Below, piece by piece: positions 26,835-35,777 of a stretch of DNA of 64,000 bases (position 1 is the first letter of the stretch; each line of letters opens with the position of its first letter). Under the pieces are notes generated by a model. That model was given only the letters and a program-made list of their open reading frames with translations, was not told where the DNA came from and did not search any database. The translations under genes were made by a program, and so were the position numbers. The DNA is from SIG565 sp964607025 (GTDB lineage: Bacteria > Bacillota > Clostridia > Oscillospirales > Acutalibacteraceae). Where the stretch lies: positions 1-64,000 of the forward strand of contig CAZSIL010000007.1 in assembly GCA_964607025.1 (NCBI GenBank), in the 5' to 3' direction.

Positions 26835-28082
26835 TTATGATACTTCTTGCAAACGGGACTTATTGGCGCAGTCCCCTACTGTTTGTGCAGTTTCTAACAT
26901 ATTTTCGGCAAAGATACCATAACCCTTGTTGGGCTCATCTATCAGCACGTGGGTTACTGCGCCGATTAGTTTCCCGTTTTGAATTATGGGGCTGCCTGAC
27001 ATACCCTGCACTATTCCACCTGTTATTTTAAGCAAGGTATCATCAGTTATTTCAACCAGCAAATTTTGTGTTTTAGTGTTTGATTTAATTATGCTTACTT
27101 TACATTTATATTTTTTCGGTATGGCACCATCTACAGTAGAAAGAATATAAGCGTCTCCATTGCTTATCTCTTGTTTTAAGGCAACTTGCATCATCTCACC
27201 CGACAGAGCGTTATTGCATTTACCGTAGACACCCGCGGCACAGTTAAGAGAAAAATCGGCATATTTTGTAGGCAATATCCGTCCGTGCAGTTCACCTGGC
27301 GCGCCTTTCTCTGCCCTTGTATATGATACAATTTCGGCGCCGACAATTTCACCAGAATTAATCGTCAACACTTTGCCCGTATCGCTATCGGTTACACTAT
27401 GCCCAAGCCCACACAGAACGTCGTTTGCGGGACAGTAAAACGTGAGTGTACCGATACCTGCCGAACTATCGCGCACCCAAATCCCCGCCTTGTAACTGCC
27501 TGTACTTTGTGAGAGCAAGGGTTTGAGCGTTATATTCTTAATCACATTATCACGTCTAATCACAAACTTCATCTGTTTTCCATTTGATTCTTCAATAAGT
27601 GCGGCAACGTCTTCATTAGTGTAGACCTTCTGCCCATTTACAGAAAGAATAAAGTCACCGATTTTCAGTCCTGCGAGTTCAGCAGGTTTTTGATATCCAC
27701 CCTTGGCGTCGACGTCACTTATATCTATTACAAGCACACCTTCGGTATAAATTTTCATACCGAAAGGCAAACCTAAAACCGAAACGTACATATCATCGAC
27801 GATTTCAACGCTGACTTTTTTCACCGGTATTATACCGAAAATTTTAAGTTCTACGTTATACTTTGAACCGACCGTATTATAAAGTTTTGAATCCACCGAA
27901 ATATCATCACATCTTGTAACGCTAAGCGGTACTGCGCAGTTAATTTTCAAATCGGAATTGCTTATAACCTTATATTCTTGTTCAGATGCACCGTCGGCCA
28001 CAAAAATTGCAGCGAAAATTACAACCGCCAAAATCATTAGAAAGATTGTTAAAATTTTGAAAATATTCGAAACAGATTTCAA
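26835..28082 (-). CDS. spoIVB: SpoIVB signalling protease
   Basis: A serine peptidase of family S55 with 415 aa. It is secreted from the forespore into the intermembrane space, where it activates sigma-K processing in the mother cell by acting on SpoIVFA/BofA. An N-terminal membrane anchor (about 10-30) is followed by a PDZ domain (about 110-190, GGYQKPAELAGLKIGDFILSV) and the peptidase domain. The catalytic serine is in QGMSGSPIIQNGKLIG and the histidine in GLGHSVTD. A site AAGGGGGGA precedes ATG 28082. In Bacillus it sits beside spo0A; here it is beside ylmC and sigG. Confidence 0.95.
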   Translation of the reverse strand: MKSVSNIFKILTIFLMILAVVIFAAIFVADGASEQEYKVISNSDLKINCAVPLSVTRCDDISVDSKLYNTVGSKYNVELKIFGIIPVKKVSVEIVDDMYVSVLGLPFGMKIYTEGVLVIDISDVDAKGGYQKPAELAGLKIGDFILSVNGQKVYTNEDVAALIEESNGKQMKFVIRRDNVIKNITLKPLLSQSTGSYKAGIWVRDSSAGIGTLTFYCPANDVLCGLGHSVTDSDTGKVLTINSGEIVGAEIVSYTRAEKGAPGELHGRILPTKYADFSLNCAAGVYGKCNNALSGEMMQVALKQEISNGDAYILSTVDGAIPKKYKCKVSIIKSNTKTQNLLVEITDDTLLKITGGIVQGMSGSPIIQNGKLIGAVTHVLIDEPNKGYGIFAENMLETAQTVGDCANKSRLQEVS

Positions 28083-28096
28083 AAAAATCCCCCCTT

Positions 28097-28141
28097 AAAA
28101 AACCTGTTTGCAAAATTACTTTGTGCAAATTAAAAGGTTTT
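28097..28141 (-). terminator. Imperfect terminator between ylmC and spoIVB
   Basis: On the minus strand AAAACCT pairs with AGGTTTT, and an inner TTTGCA/TGCAAA stem continues the hairpin. Six T follow. It would separate spoIVB transcription from the upstream ylmC gene. Confidence 0.55.
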
Positions 28142-28167
28142 ATAAGGGGTAAGTTTTTCTTTAATAA

Positions 28168-28419
28168 TTAATTCACTTTCATAAATTCGCAATTTACCAA
28201 AATTGTTTCATTTCCAATTACTTCTATATCCTTCCAAGGAATTACGATGTCATTTTCCTTGCCGAAAATTCCTAAAAAATGGTTTTTGCCGAAAATTACA
28301 ATTGACGTCAGCTGGCCTGTTTCGGTATCAAACTCAATATCCGAAACATTACCTAAAATTCCGCCGTTTTTTACGCAAACAACCTGTTTATCCTTTAATT
28401 CATCAATTCTATAAATCAT
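28168..28419 (-). CDS. YlmC/YmxH family PRC-barrel sporulation protein
   Basis: A small protein of 83 aa with a PRC-barrel fold. The pattern is a short N-terminal strand (YRIDELKDKQVVCVKNG), then GNVSDIEFD, then SIVIFG, then IVIPWKDIEVIGNETILV. Proteins of the YlmC/YmxH group are widespread in spore formers and commonly sit next to sigma-factor genes; their biochemical role is not known. The start is ATG 28419 with GGGAGTGA upstream; a longer frame lacks a site. It lies 45 bases downstream of sigG, probably in the same transcript. Confidence 0.85.
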   Translation of the reverse strand: MIYRIDELKDKQVVCVKNGGILGNVSDIEFDTETGQLTSIVIFGKNHFLGIFGKENDIVIPWKDIEVIGNETILVNCEFMKVN

Positions 28420-28464
28420 ATAAATCACTCCCATTAATTTATATGATTATAACATTTCAAATTT

Positions 28465-29229
28465 TCAATTTTTGATTTTTTGGAGCGCAAATTTTTCAAG
28501 ACGAGATACCTGCGCTTGTGATATGCCGATTTCTTCGGACACTTCCATTTGCGTTTTACCCTTTATAAACCTAAGGGATAGTATCTTTTTTTCGCGGTCG
28601 CTTAAATTCTTAATTGCTTCGCGAAACGAAATTTCTTCGAGCCAGTTTTTATCATCGTTATTGTCGCCGACCTGATCTAGCATGTAAATTGTGTCGCCGC
28701 CATCCGAATAAATTGGCTCATAGAGGGATATGGGGTCAACCACACTCTCAAGTGCTATCACAACATCACTAGATGGTATCTGCAGTTCGGTTGCAATTTC
28801 GGTAATGGTTGGTTCACGGTTTAATTTATTTATAAGTTGTTCTTTTACCTGCATGGCGCGGTAAGCAGTATCCTTAATAGAACGGCTGACACGAATTGAA
28901 TTATTATCCCTTAAATACCTTCTGATTTCACCAATTATCATAGGAACAGCATAGGTCGAAAATTTTACATTATGACTATCATCAAAGTTATCTATTGCTT
29001 TTATTAAACCAATACAACCAACTTGAAATAGGTCATCTAAATTCTCGCCTCTACTTGTAAAACGTTGTATAACGCTTAAAATAAGACGTAAATTGCCATT
29101 TATTAGCCGTTCTCTGGATTCCTTATTGCCGTTTTTGGTTTCCTTTAAAAGCCGCATCTTATCCGTCTCTTTCAAAATCGGCAATTTTGATGTATCGACG
29201 CCGCAAATCACAACCTTTGTTTTATACAA
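28465..29229 (-). CDS. sigG: Forespore sigma factor SigG
   Basis: A sigma-70 family factor of 254 aa directing late forespore transcription. The N-terminal VVICGVDTSKLPILKE and the stretches NGNLRLILSVIQRFTSRGE (region 2.1), FSTYAVPMIIGEIRRYLRDN (2.3-2.4) and SDGGDTIYMLDQVGD are characteristic of SigG. The C-terminal helix-turn-helix is KTQMEVSEEIGISQAQVSRL (region 4.2). The start is TTG 29229: GGAGG is correctly spaced, and the N-terminus then has the same length as Bacillus SigG. No spoIIGA-sigE pair lies upstream, unlike Bacillus; the neighbour is the ftsEX group. Confidence 0.96.
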   Translation of the reverse strand: MYKTKVVICGVDTSKLPILKETDKMRLLKETKNGNKESRERLINGNLRLILSVIQRFTSRGENLDDLFQVGCIGLIKAIDNFDDSHNVKFSTYAVPMIIGEIRRYLRDNNSIRVSRSIKDTAYRAMQVKEQLINKLNREPTITEIATELQIPSSDVVIALESVVDPISLYEPIYSDGGDTIYMLDQVGDNNDDKNWLEEISFREAIKNLSDREKKILSLRFIKGKTQMEVSEEIGISQAQVSRLEKFALQKIKN

Positions 29230-29288
29230 AAACAACACCTCCGTACAATTAAATTATTACCTGAAATGTTGTTAAATAAACTAAAATA

Positions 29289-29322
29289 AAAAAATAAAGA
29301 GAGTTCGAAAACTCTCTTTATT
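29289..29322 (-). terminator. Intrinsic terminator of the ftsEX-vanZ gene group
   Basis: A 13-bp perfect stem (29293-29305 with 29310-29322, core AAAGAGAGTT) with loop CGAA is followed by TTTTATTTT on the minus strand. It separates the group from sigG. Confidence 0.9.
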
Positions 29323-29806
29323 GCTCCATAATACTTTTAAAATACTCTATTGCTTCATCGCGCACTGAATCAATCATTTGCATTTTGTTATCAAGTGACA
29401 CTTCACTAGAAACGATATTTAAAATTTCGGATTTTGCAACTTCTGTGCGTCCTAAAATTAAATTTAAAAGTTCCTTTAAATTTTCTTTACCACAATTACC
29501 CAATAAATTGCTATGTTGGGTTGCAGAAATAACAATTTCACCGATAATTTTTGAGCCATACTCAATCTCGGGAGAAAGCTCAATTGACTCTTCAATGTCT
29601 ACTCTTTCTTGGATTTCTTCTTCGGTTACGGTTTCATTAACTGACTCGCTACTTTTTTCGTTTTTTGCGGCAAGTTGTTCAGTTAAATTTTGGATTTGCA
29701 ACTTTAACGACTGATTTTCTTCTGTTAAGCGGCGGCAATTTAAGTTCGCAATCTGGAGTTTGTCAAACAGTTCCCTGTTTTGCTTTATCAAAAGTTTACC
29801 GTTCAC
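29318..29806 (-). CDS. Hypothetical coiled-coil protein
   Basis: A protein of 162 aa. The first 55 residues form a strong coiled coil (for example RRLTEENQSLKLQIQNLTEQ), followed by an acidic linker rich in Glu (about 55-85) and a helical C-terminal half. There is no signal peptide or membrane segment. The layout recalls DivIVA-like or cell-division accessory proteins, but no conserved N-terminal DivIVA motif is visible, so only a structural or scaffold role is suggested. Its start overlaps the vanZ end by 11 bases, and it closes the gene group that begins with ftsE. Confidence 0.6.
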   Translation of the reverse strand: MNGKLLIKQNRELFDKLQIANLNCRRLTEENQSLKLQIQNLTEQLAAKNEKSSESVNETVTEEEIQERVDIEESIELSPEIEYGSKIIGEIVISATQHSNLLGNCGKENLKELLNLILGRTEVAKSEILNIVSSEVSLDNKMQMIDSVRDEAIEYFKSIMEQ

Positions 29807-30311
29807 TTGCCTTCCTCCTAACTATAAATCTGCAAGAAATCTTTTTAATAATAAAAAACACTAAGTTGATAAATATAATACCGAAAATGATTCCAAACGT
29901 ATCAAGTAAAACATCACTCACCTGCCCACTGCGACCAGGGACAAGGAGTTGATGTATTTCATCGCTAATAGCATACAAAACCGAAAATCCAAACGACGAC
30001 AAGGACTTATAAAACTTTGTTATTTTATCAAAAGTTAATGCAAAACCACAAACCGACGCACCCAACATAAAATATATAAGAAAATGTGCTGACTTGCGAA
30101 CAAAAAATTGCAAAGAACTTATAAATGTTATTTGAAAATCTATCGGTTTGCTTTCAAAATCCTCAAAAATAATATTCGCAATTACCTTGATTACTCTGCC
30201 GCTGCTTTGATTGGAAACAGCTGCTGTTTGACAAGACATTAAGAATATATAAATCATTATTGCTAAAGATAGAGCCAAAAATAAATAACGAAAAATTAGT
30301 GTTTTTCTCAT
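29796..30311 (-). CDS. VanZ-family membrane protein
   Basis: A protein of 171 aa with four membrane segments and the family signature SDEIHQLLVPGRSGQVSDVLLD, in which Asp/Glu/His and Arg lie at the membrane face. VanZ proteins can raise teicoplanin resistance by reducing lipopeptide/glycopeptide binding, but most members in clostridia have no known function. It lies 4 bases inside the end of the M23 peptidase gene, so it is co-transcribed with the cell-wall module. The context suggests an envelope role, not antibiotic resistance. Confidence 0.85.
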   Translation of the reverse strand: MRKTLIFRYLFLALSLAIMIYIFLMSCQTAAVSNQSSGRVIKVIANIIFEDFESKPIDFQITFISSLQFFVRKSAHFLIYFMLGASVCGFALTFDKITKFYKSLSSFGFSVLYAISDEIHQLLVPGRSGQVSDVLLDTFGIIFGIIFINLVFFIIKKISCRFIVRRKASER

Positions 30312-31510
30312 TTCAAATAGTTTTTCGGATTTTGATAAGAACTGTTAACGCTAACGGCAAAATGCAGATGATTACCCGCGGAAAAACCGGAAGTGCCAAC
30401 ATATCCGATAACCTGTCCTCTATTATAATATTTATCCAATTTCATACCCGAAACAACTGATTTCATATGACCGTAAATTGTTAAATATGAATCACCATTG
30501 TATCTACCATGAGACAAACGCACGTGGTTACCAAATCCATTACCGCAACCACACGAATAGGTTTTATAATAATCGTGAGTGCAATTATTAGTGAACTTAG
30601 TTACCCAACCCGAAGCTGCCGCAACAATCGGCTTTCCGCGAATATTTCCCCCTGCAATATCAATTCCATTGTGATTTCCACGATGAAGACTGCAACTACA
30701 TTTCCAAGGAGATGATATATAATAATGCCCAGGCACCGGCCACGTAAAAGTTCCATCAAACGCGGCATCAACATCACCGCCATAAAGCAAGGAGTTCAGA
30801 TACTCATTTTGTTTTTGCAATGCTTTCTTTTGTGCTTCGGCAGAGTTAATATCTTTATTCAGTTCGTAAATAACATTATTTACATCGGCAACGTCATTAT
30901 CGTAGCCGGCTTTTGCCACTTTTAACTCTGCCATAAGCTCGTTTTGCTCTTCTTGCCGTTTTTTATTTGCTTCGATTTCTTTATTTATAGTTGCAATGGA
31001 TGCGGTTAAACTTTCTATTAATGCTTTATCCTGTGCTGTAATACACTTAGTAAGTTCCAAGCGAATTAAAAAATCCGAAAAAGATTCCGCACCCATTATA
31101 AGTTGCAAAGAATTATTTGTATTGCTATTATAAAGCGACCTCAATCGCTTTTTAAATTGCTCTTTTGTGTCATAAATTTCTTTATTAGCTTCTTCAATCT
31201 TTTTCTCGCTTTTAGCAACCTCCGCCTTAAGAGAACTAATTAAATTATTACAGATATCGATTCTTGACTGATAATTACTAATCTTTGAGTCTAATAAATT
31301 TTTAAGTTCAGTTTGTTTATTCTTATCATTTTTAGCATCAGCTATCTGCTGATTTAATTGCTCTTCTTTTTTCTTGTTAGCGGCAAGTTGCTCTTTTGCA
31401 TCACTAACAGTATCAGCCGATGCCGGTAAAACCGCAACGGCAGAAAATGCTGTGAATATAAAAATCAAAATAAGAAAAATCGACAAAACTCTTTTAAGGT
31501 AAACCTTCAT
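30308..31510 (-). CDS. Secreted M23 peptidoglycan hydrolase with coiled coil
   Basis: A protein of 400 aa. It has a signal peptide ending near residue 32 (PASA), a long coiled coil (about 35-240), and a C-terminal M23 peptidase domain. The domain has the zinc ligands in HNGID and HLHF, plus YGHM. The coiled coil plus M23 layout is that of EnvC/PcsB-type proteins, which are switched on by FtsEX during septal splitting. FtsX and FtsE are encoded immediately upstream in the same operon, so FtsEX control of this hydrolase is very likely. Confidence 0.9.
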   Translation of the reverse strand: MKVYLKRVLSIFLILIFIFTAFSAVAVLPASADTVSDAKEQLAANKKKEEQLNQQIADAKNDKNKQTELKNLLDSKISNYQSRIDICNNLISSLKAEVAKSEKKIEEANKEIYDTKEQFKKRLRSLYNSNTNNSLQLIMGAESFSDFLIRLELTKCITAQDKALIESLTASIATINKEIEANKKRQEEQNELMAELKVAKAGYDNDVADVNNVIYELNKDINSAEAQKKALQKQNEYLNSLLYGGDVDAAFDGTFTWPVPGHYYISSPWKCSCSLHRGNHNGIDIAGGNIRGKPIVAAASGWVTKFTNNCTHDYYKTYSCGCGNGFGNHVRLSHGRYNGDSYLTIYGHMKSVVSGMKLDKYYNRGQVIGYVGTSGFSAGNHLHFAVSVNSSYQNPKNYLK

Positions 31511-31523
31511 AAAATCCTCCGTA

Positions 31524-32534
31524 TTAAATTGCGGAAAACTCGCTGCCTTCCTTCTTTAAATACTTTCCTATCATTATCGCACTACCGAATATACCCGTCA
31601 ACACACCGATTGCTGCAAATAAGCCAAGCAGCATCCATGCCGCATCGGCAAAAGGAACAATCTGCCCTGAATCAAGTGAGGAAATGATTGTTTCGGTTGC
31701 CACACGATAACAAAAATAAACTACTCCTTCGGCAAAAATCGCCGAAATAAGACCGATCAAAACACCTTCAACTATAAACGGTATACGTATAAATGCATCG
31801 GTTGCCCCAACCGCCTTCATGATACTGATTTGCAGTTTTCTGTTATACATAGTAACACGGATTGTGTTCGAAACAATTACAAGGGAAATAACCAACAGTA
31901 TGGCAATAATCCAAACACCTGCAACGCCGATACCGTTTTTAATAGAATTAATCTTCTCCGCCATATCACCTTGCGATTGAATAGAATTTACCCCGTTAAC
32001 AGTCTTGATTTTATCGACCGTAGCATTAAAGGTTCCCATATCTTTAAGGTGTACTCTTGCGCCGTCCGACAACGGATTTCCATTTTCTTCATCAAGGAAC
32101 TCGAAGTACTCATCCTGGCCTTCAAGCATAGTTGATTTAACTTCTTCAAGCGCCTGTTCTTTTGATATAAATTCAACTTCTGCCACGTTATCGAGTTTCG
32201 CAAGTTCATCGCAAACCGCTCTTGCTTCTTCTTCGTTATGGATTAAATAATGAGAATCCGCAATTTTTTCAATATCAAATTCTTCACCTTCTGCTAAAAT
32301 CGGTGCGGCATCGCCATAAAGAACCGAGTTTTTATCGTTAAAATAAACCATAACAACGTTTTGTTGTTCAAGATTACCGATAATTTTATCAATGTTCATT
32401 GAAATAAGCAAAGCAAGCCCTATTAATACCATACAAGCGGTTAAAACACCGACAGAAGCAATGGTCATTAGACGGTTTACCCAAACGTTTTTGCAACCTT
32501 CACCGGTAAGGTAACGAACACTATGTAACTTCAT
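31524..32534 (-). CDS. ftsX: Cell division permease-like protein FtsX
   Basis: A protein of 336 aa with four membrane segments. The first is about 22-48, and the other three are in the C-terminal half. A large extracytoplasmic domain lies between segments 1 and 2 and includes LAKLDNVAEVEFISKEQALEEV, typical of FtsX. With FtsE it transmits ATP-driven signals to a wall hydrolase outside the cell. Its ATG overlaps the ftsE stop. The M23 hydrolase follows after 13 bases. Confidence 0.95.
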   Translation of the reverse strand: MKLHSVRYLTGEGCKNVWVNRLMTIASVGVLTACMVLIGLALLISMNIDKIIGNLEQQNVVMVYFNDKNSVLYGDAAPILAEGEEFDIEKIADSHYLIHNEEEARAVCDELAKLDNVAEVEFISKEQALEEVKSTMLEGQDEYFEFLDEENGNPLSDGARVHLKDMGTFNATVDKIKTVNGVNSIQSQGDMAEKINSIKNGIGVAGVWIIAILLVISLVIVSNTIRVTMYNRKLQISIMKAVGATDAFIRIPFIVEGVLIGLISAIFAEGVVYFCYRVATETIISSLDSGQIVPFADAAWMLLGLFAAIGVLTGIFGSAIMIGKYLKKEGSEFSAI

Positions 32535-33241
32535 TATTCGAGACCTCCTGCATTATCGGCAACAATTTTACCACCATCAAGCATAATTACGCGATGCTTA
32601 AAATCGCGCACGAGATTATGGTCATGAGTTACCATAAGTATTGTTGTTCCCTGCTTATTAATTGCGCTGAGCAATGATACTATCTCATAAGACATATTAG
32701 GGTCAACGTTACCTGTCGGCTCGTCAGCAATAATTAAATCGGGATTATTAACAAGTGCACGAGCAAGACCTACGCGCTGTTGTTCACCGCCGGACAACTG
32801 ATTTGGCATAGAACGTGCCTTGTGTCCAAGACCTACAAGCGATAAAACGCGAGCAACTTCTTTTCTGATTTTTTTCTTTGGTTCACCAACAACGTGCATT
32901 GCGAAAGCAACGTTATCAAACACGTTCATTGTAGGAATCAAGCGGAAATCCTGAAAAACGATGCCCATTGTTCTTCGGAGTTTCGGAACCTGTTTTCTGC
33001 GCATTTTTGTAAGATTAAAGCCGTTAACGTGAACTGTACCCGTATTCGCCTTTTCTTCGCGCATAATAAGTTTCATAAATGTACTTTTACCCGCACCCGA
33101 AGAGCCAACAACAAACACAAATTCACCGCGCTCGATTTTGATATTAACGTCGCTTAGCGCGTGAGTGCCATGTATATATGTCTTCGAAACACCGTTGAAT
33201 TCAATTATCGTTTTATCTTGATTTTGCATTTCAAAATCCAT
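32534..33241 (-). CDS. ftsE: Cell division ATP-binding protein FtsE
   Basis: An ABC ATPase of 235 aa. Walker A is GSSGAGKST, the signature LSGGEQQRVGLARALV, Walker B LIIADEPTGNVD, and the H-loop has VTHD. The N-terminal IEFNGVSKTYIHGTHALSDV is FtsE-like. The start is uncertain: ATG 33241 has AGGAT about ten bases upstream, while an in-frame ATG 12 bases downstream is also possible. It overlaps ftsX and follows the pucR-type gene by 24 bases. Confidence 0.95.
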   Translation of the reverse strand: MDFEMQNQDKTIIEFNGVSKTYIHGTHALSDVNIKIERGEFVFVVGSSGAGKSTFMKLIMREEKANTGTVHVNGFNLTKMRRKQVPKLRRTMGIVFQDFRLIPTMNVFDNVAFAMHVVGEPKKKIRKEVARVLSLVGLGHKARSMPNQLSGGEQQRVGLARALVNNPDLIIADEPTGNVDPNMSYEIVSLLSAINKQGTTILMVTHDHNLVRDFKHRVIMLDGGKIVADNAGGLE

Positions 33242-33265
33242 TGGTAGTTATCCTACTTTCAAAAA

Positions 33266-34351
33266 TTAATATTTAATTGGATTGGCTTTTAAATACTTGT
33301 TAACCATAAGCGCAATTTTAAAGATAATTGCATGATCAAACTCACGAAGGTCAAGACCTGTGATTTTTTTGATTTTTTCCAAACGGTAAACCAAAGTATT
33401 CCTATGAACAAAAAGTTTTCTTGATGTTTCAGAAACATTTAAGTTGTTCTCAAAGAATTTTTGAATAGTGAAAAGTGTTTCTCTATCAAGACTTTCTATG
33501 GAACCACGTTTAAATACTTCACGCAAATATGTTTCACAAAGTGTTGTAGGCAACTGATATATAAGTCGCGCAATACCCAAATTATCATGACTAATAATGG
33601 TTCTGTCATTATCAAAAACCTTACCCACTTCAAGCGCTGCCTGTGCTTCTTTAAAAGATTTTGCTAAATCACGTAAATTATCAACTGTTGAACCAATACC
33701 GATAACAACGTGACAATAAAATTCACCAGAAAGTGTATCTGCAATAGAAGAAGCAAGATTTTCAATATCTTTTGGCGAAATATTATTTTTTACTTCCTTA
33801 ACCAAAGCAACATCGGTTTCATTTATACTGATAACAAAATCCTTATTTTTATCAGGGAAAAGGTTTTGTATAACATCAAAAACTGACACTTCATTATTAT
33901 CAAGCGAACGGATAAATATAACACTACGGAAAACTTCGCTGTCGAAACAAAGTTCACGCGCTTTAAGATATATATCCCCCGGTAAAATATTATCAAGAAT
34001 TATGTTTTTAATGAAATTACGTCTATCATATTTTTCATCATAGTAAAATTTAATATTTGTTAAAGAAATTGATAAAATAGAGCAATACTTATTAGCCATA
34101 GCATCGGTGCCGGAAACAAAAACATAATAGTCACCTATCTCGTTTGAGCCAATGGCTTTAACTATGCAATCGTTAATAATAACTGCATCTCCCGCAATAT
34201 TGTCTTTTAGCGAAGAATCTGCAAAAGTTTCCCCTATTTTTTCTAATTCGCTACATGCGATAATAGTAAAACTACCATCTAAAACACCAATTGTCTTATC
34301 AACAGCACCACGCATCTGATTAATAACACTTTGAAATAATCTGTTTGACAA
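33266..34351 (-). CDS. PucR/CdaR-type transcriptional regulator
   Basis: A protein of 361 aa ending in a PucR-type helix-turn-helix (LNVSETSRKLFVHRNTLVYR, followed by LEKIKKITGLDLREFDHAI). Such domains regulate sugar diacid, purine and other catabolic genes. The central region (about 150-280) resembles the GGDEF-like domain of CdaR, and the N-terminus lacks a clear sugar-diacid recognition domain. The start is TTG 34351 with AAGGAGG about nine bases upstream; no better ATG lies near. It sits between the sugar-ABC ATPase gene and ftsE; a control link to the former is plausible but unproven. Confidence 0.85.
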   Translation of the reverse strand: MSNRLFQSVINQMRGAVDKTIGVLDGSFTIIACSELEKIGETFADSSLKDNIAGDAVIINDCIVKAIGSNEIGDYYVFVSGTDAMANKYCSILSISLTNIKFYYDEKYDRRNFIKNIILDNILPGDIYLKARELCFDSEVFRSVIFIRSLDNNEVSVFDVIQNLFPDKNKDFVISINETDVALVKEVKNNISPKDIENLASSIADTLSGEFYCHVVIGIGSTVDNLRDLAKSFKEAQAALEVGKVFDNDRTIISHDNLGIARLIYQLPTTLCETYLREVFKRGSIESLDRETLFTIQKFFENNLNVSETSRKLFVHRNTLVYRLEKIKKITGLDLREFDHAIIFKIALMVNKYLKANPIKY

Positions 34352-34470
34352 AATTAATTCCTCCTTGCTCTAAGAACAATATAACCCAAAATATATTTAT
34401 GTGTATATTGTACACTTTTTTTAGACATTTTTCAAGGGTTATTAATAAAAAAGTTACAAATATATTACAA

Positions 34471-34497
34471 AAAAACCACCCGTTTTCACGGGTGGTT
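34471..34497 (-). terminator. Intrinsic terminator of the sugar-ABC ATPase gene
   Basis: A perfect 8-bp GC-rich stem CCACCCGT/ACGGGTGG (10 bp with flanking A-T pairs) and a TTTC loop is followed by seven T on the minus strand. Confidence 0.9.
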
Positions 34498-34510
34498 AAA
34501 AATTTTGGAA

Positions 34511-35653
34511 TTAGTTGGTAATTGTAAGCTCAGTATCTTTGTCGAAAATATGAATATTCTCAGCTTCAATAGCAATCTTAATTCTGTCGCCAGGTTTTGC
34601 TGTGTTAGACGGAGCAACTCGAGCATTGATATCCTGACCTTCAGAATTCATATAAAGATAAGTTTCAGCACCCATAAGCTCGGTTACTTCAACATTTGCT
34701 TCTACGATACTGTCGGGATTGGCTTCAAGAATTTCGGGCTCATTATGAACGTGCTCAGGACGGATACCCATAATAACCTCTTTGCCAACATACTCTTTTA
34801 AGCAATCATTAGCGTTTTTGGATGCGGGTAATTTGATCTTAAACTTAACGCCTGCGCGTGTTTTTGTATCTTCAGAACCATATTCAAGGAAGAACTCATC
34901 GCCTTCATTAAGAAGCTTACACTCAATAAAGTTCATCTGCGGAGAGCCGATAAATCCGGCAACGAAAAGATTGCAGGGTTTAAGGTAAAGTTGCTGAGGC
35001 GTATCAACCTGCTGGATAAAACCGTTCTTCATAACAACGATACGGGTACCCATTGTCATAGCTTCGGTCTGGTCATGAGTAACGTAAATAAAGGTTGTAC
35101 CAAGACGTTGATGGAGTTTAGAAATCTCGGTACGCATTTGTGCACGAAGCTTAGCATCCAAGTTGGAAAGCGGTTCATCAAGTAAGAACACTTTAGGTTC
35201 GCGAACGATAGCACGACCGAGAGCCACACGCTGACGCTGACCACCGGACAACGCCTTCGGTTTACGCTCTAAAAGATGCTCGATATCAAGAATGCGAGCA
35301 GCTTCTTCAACACGACGCTTAATTTCGTCCTTCGAAACCTTACGTAATTTGAGACCAAATGCCATATTATCAAAAACGGTCATATGAGGATAAAGAGCAT
35401 AGTTCTGGAAAACCATTGCTATATCTCTATCTTTAGGTGCCACATCGTTTACAAGACGGTCACCAATATAAACTTCACCTTCAGAAATTTCTTCAAGACC
35501 GGCAACCATACGCAGAGTTGTTGATTTACCGCAACCTGAAGGACCTACAAGAATAATAAATTCCTTATCCTTGATTTCAAGATTAAAATCGGATACAGCA
35601 ACAACGCCACCAGGATATTTTTTATAGACGTTGCGAAGAGATAAACTTGCCAT
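34511..35653 (-). CDS. Sugar ABC transporter ATPase, UgpC/MsmK type
   Basis: A protein of 380 aa with an ABC ATPase (about 1-235) and a C-terminal MOP/TOBE-like domain. Motifs are GPSGCGKST, LSGGQRQRVALGRAIV, LDEPLSNLDAKLR and the TOBE segment VIMGIRPEHV. This group energises several carbohydrate permeases (maltodextrin, glycerol-3-phosphate, multiple sugars) and is often encoded alone, as here. The promoter is TTGTTT-17-TATAAT. AGGAGG precedes ATG 35653. Confidence 0.92.
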   Translation of the reverse strand: MASLSLRNVYKKYPGGVVAVSDFNLEIKDKEFIILVGPSGCGKSTTLRMVAGLEEISEGEVYIGDRLVNDVAPKDRDIAMVFQNYALYPHMTVFDNMAFGLKLRKVSKDEIKRRVEEAARILDIEHLLERKPKALSGGQRQRVALGRAIVREPKVFLLDEPLSNLDAKLRAQMRTEISKLHQRLGTTFIYVTHDQTEAMTMGTRIVVMKNGFIQQVDTPQQLYLKPCNLFVAGFIGSPQMNFIECKLLNEGDEFFLEYGSEDTKTRAGVKFKIKLPASKNANDCLKEYVGKEVIMGIRPEHVHNEPEILEANPDSIVEANVEVTELMGAETYLYMNSEGQDINARVAPSNTAKPGDRIKIAIEAENIHIFDKDTELTITN

Positions 35654-35694
35654 TAAAAGAACCTCCTAATAATTTTTCATTTTTAAGCATGATT

Positions 35695-35723
35695 ATTATA
35701 CCAACTATTTTTTAAAAAAACAA
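35695..35723 (-). promoter_or_regulatory. Sigma-A promoter of the sugar-ABC ATPase gene
   Basis: On the minus strand TTGTTT (35718-35723) and TATAAT (35695-35700) are 17 bp apart. Confidence 0.65.
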
Positions 35724-35777
35724 TAATTAAATTACCCAACGTTCGAAAAAATATTTGTCTAATATAAACAAAATCTT

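Noticed and set aside
29796..30311. VanZ as glycopeptide resistance gene
   Set aside because: No vanHAX or vanRS genes are nearby, and the operon is a cell-division module.
33940..34546. 0A boxes TGTCGAA at 33940 and 34540
   Set aside because: They lie inside coding sequence of a regulator and a sugar-ABC ATPase, far from promoters; chance occurrence is likely.
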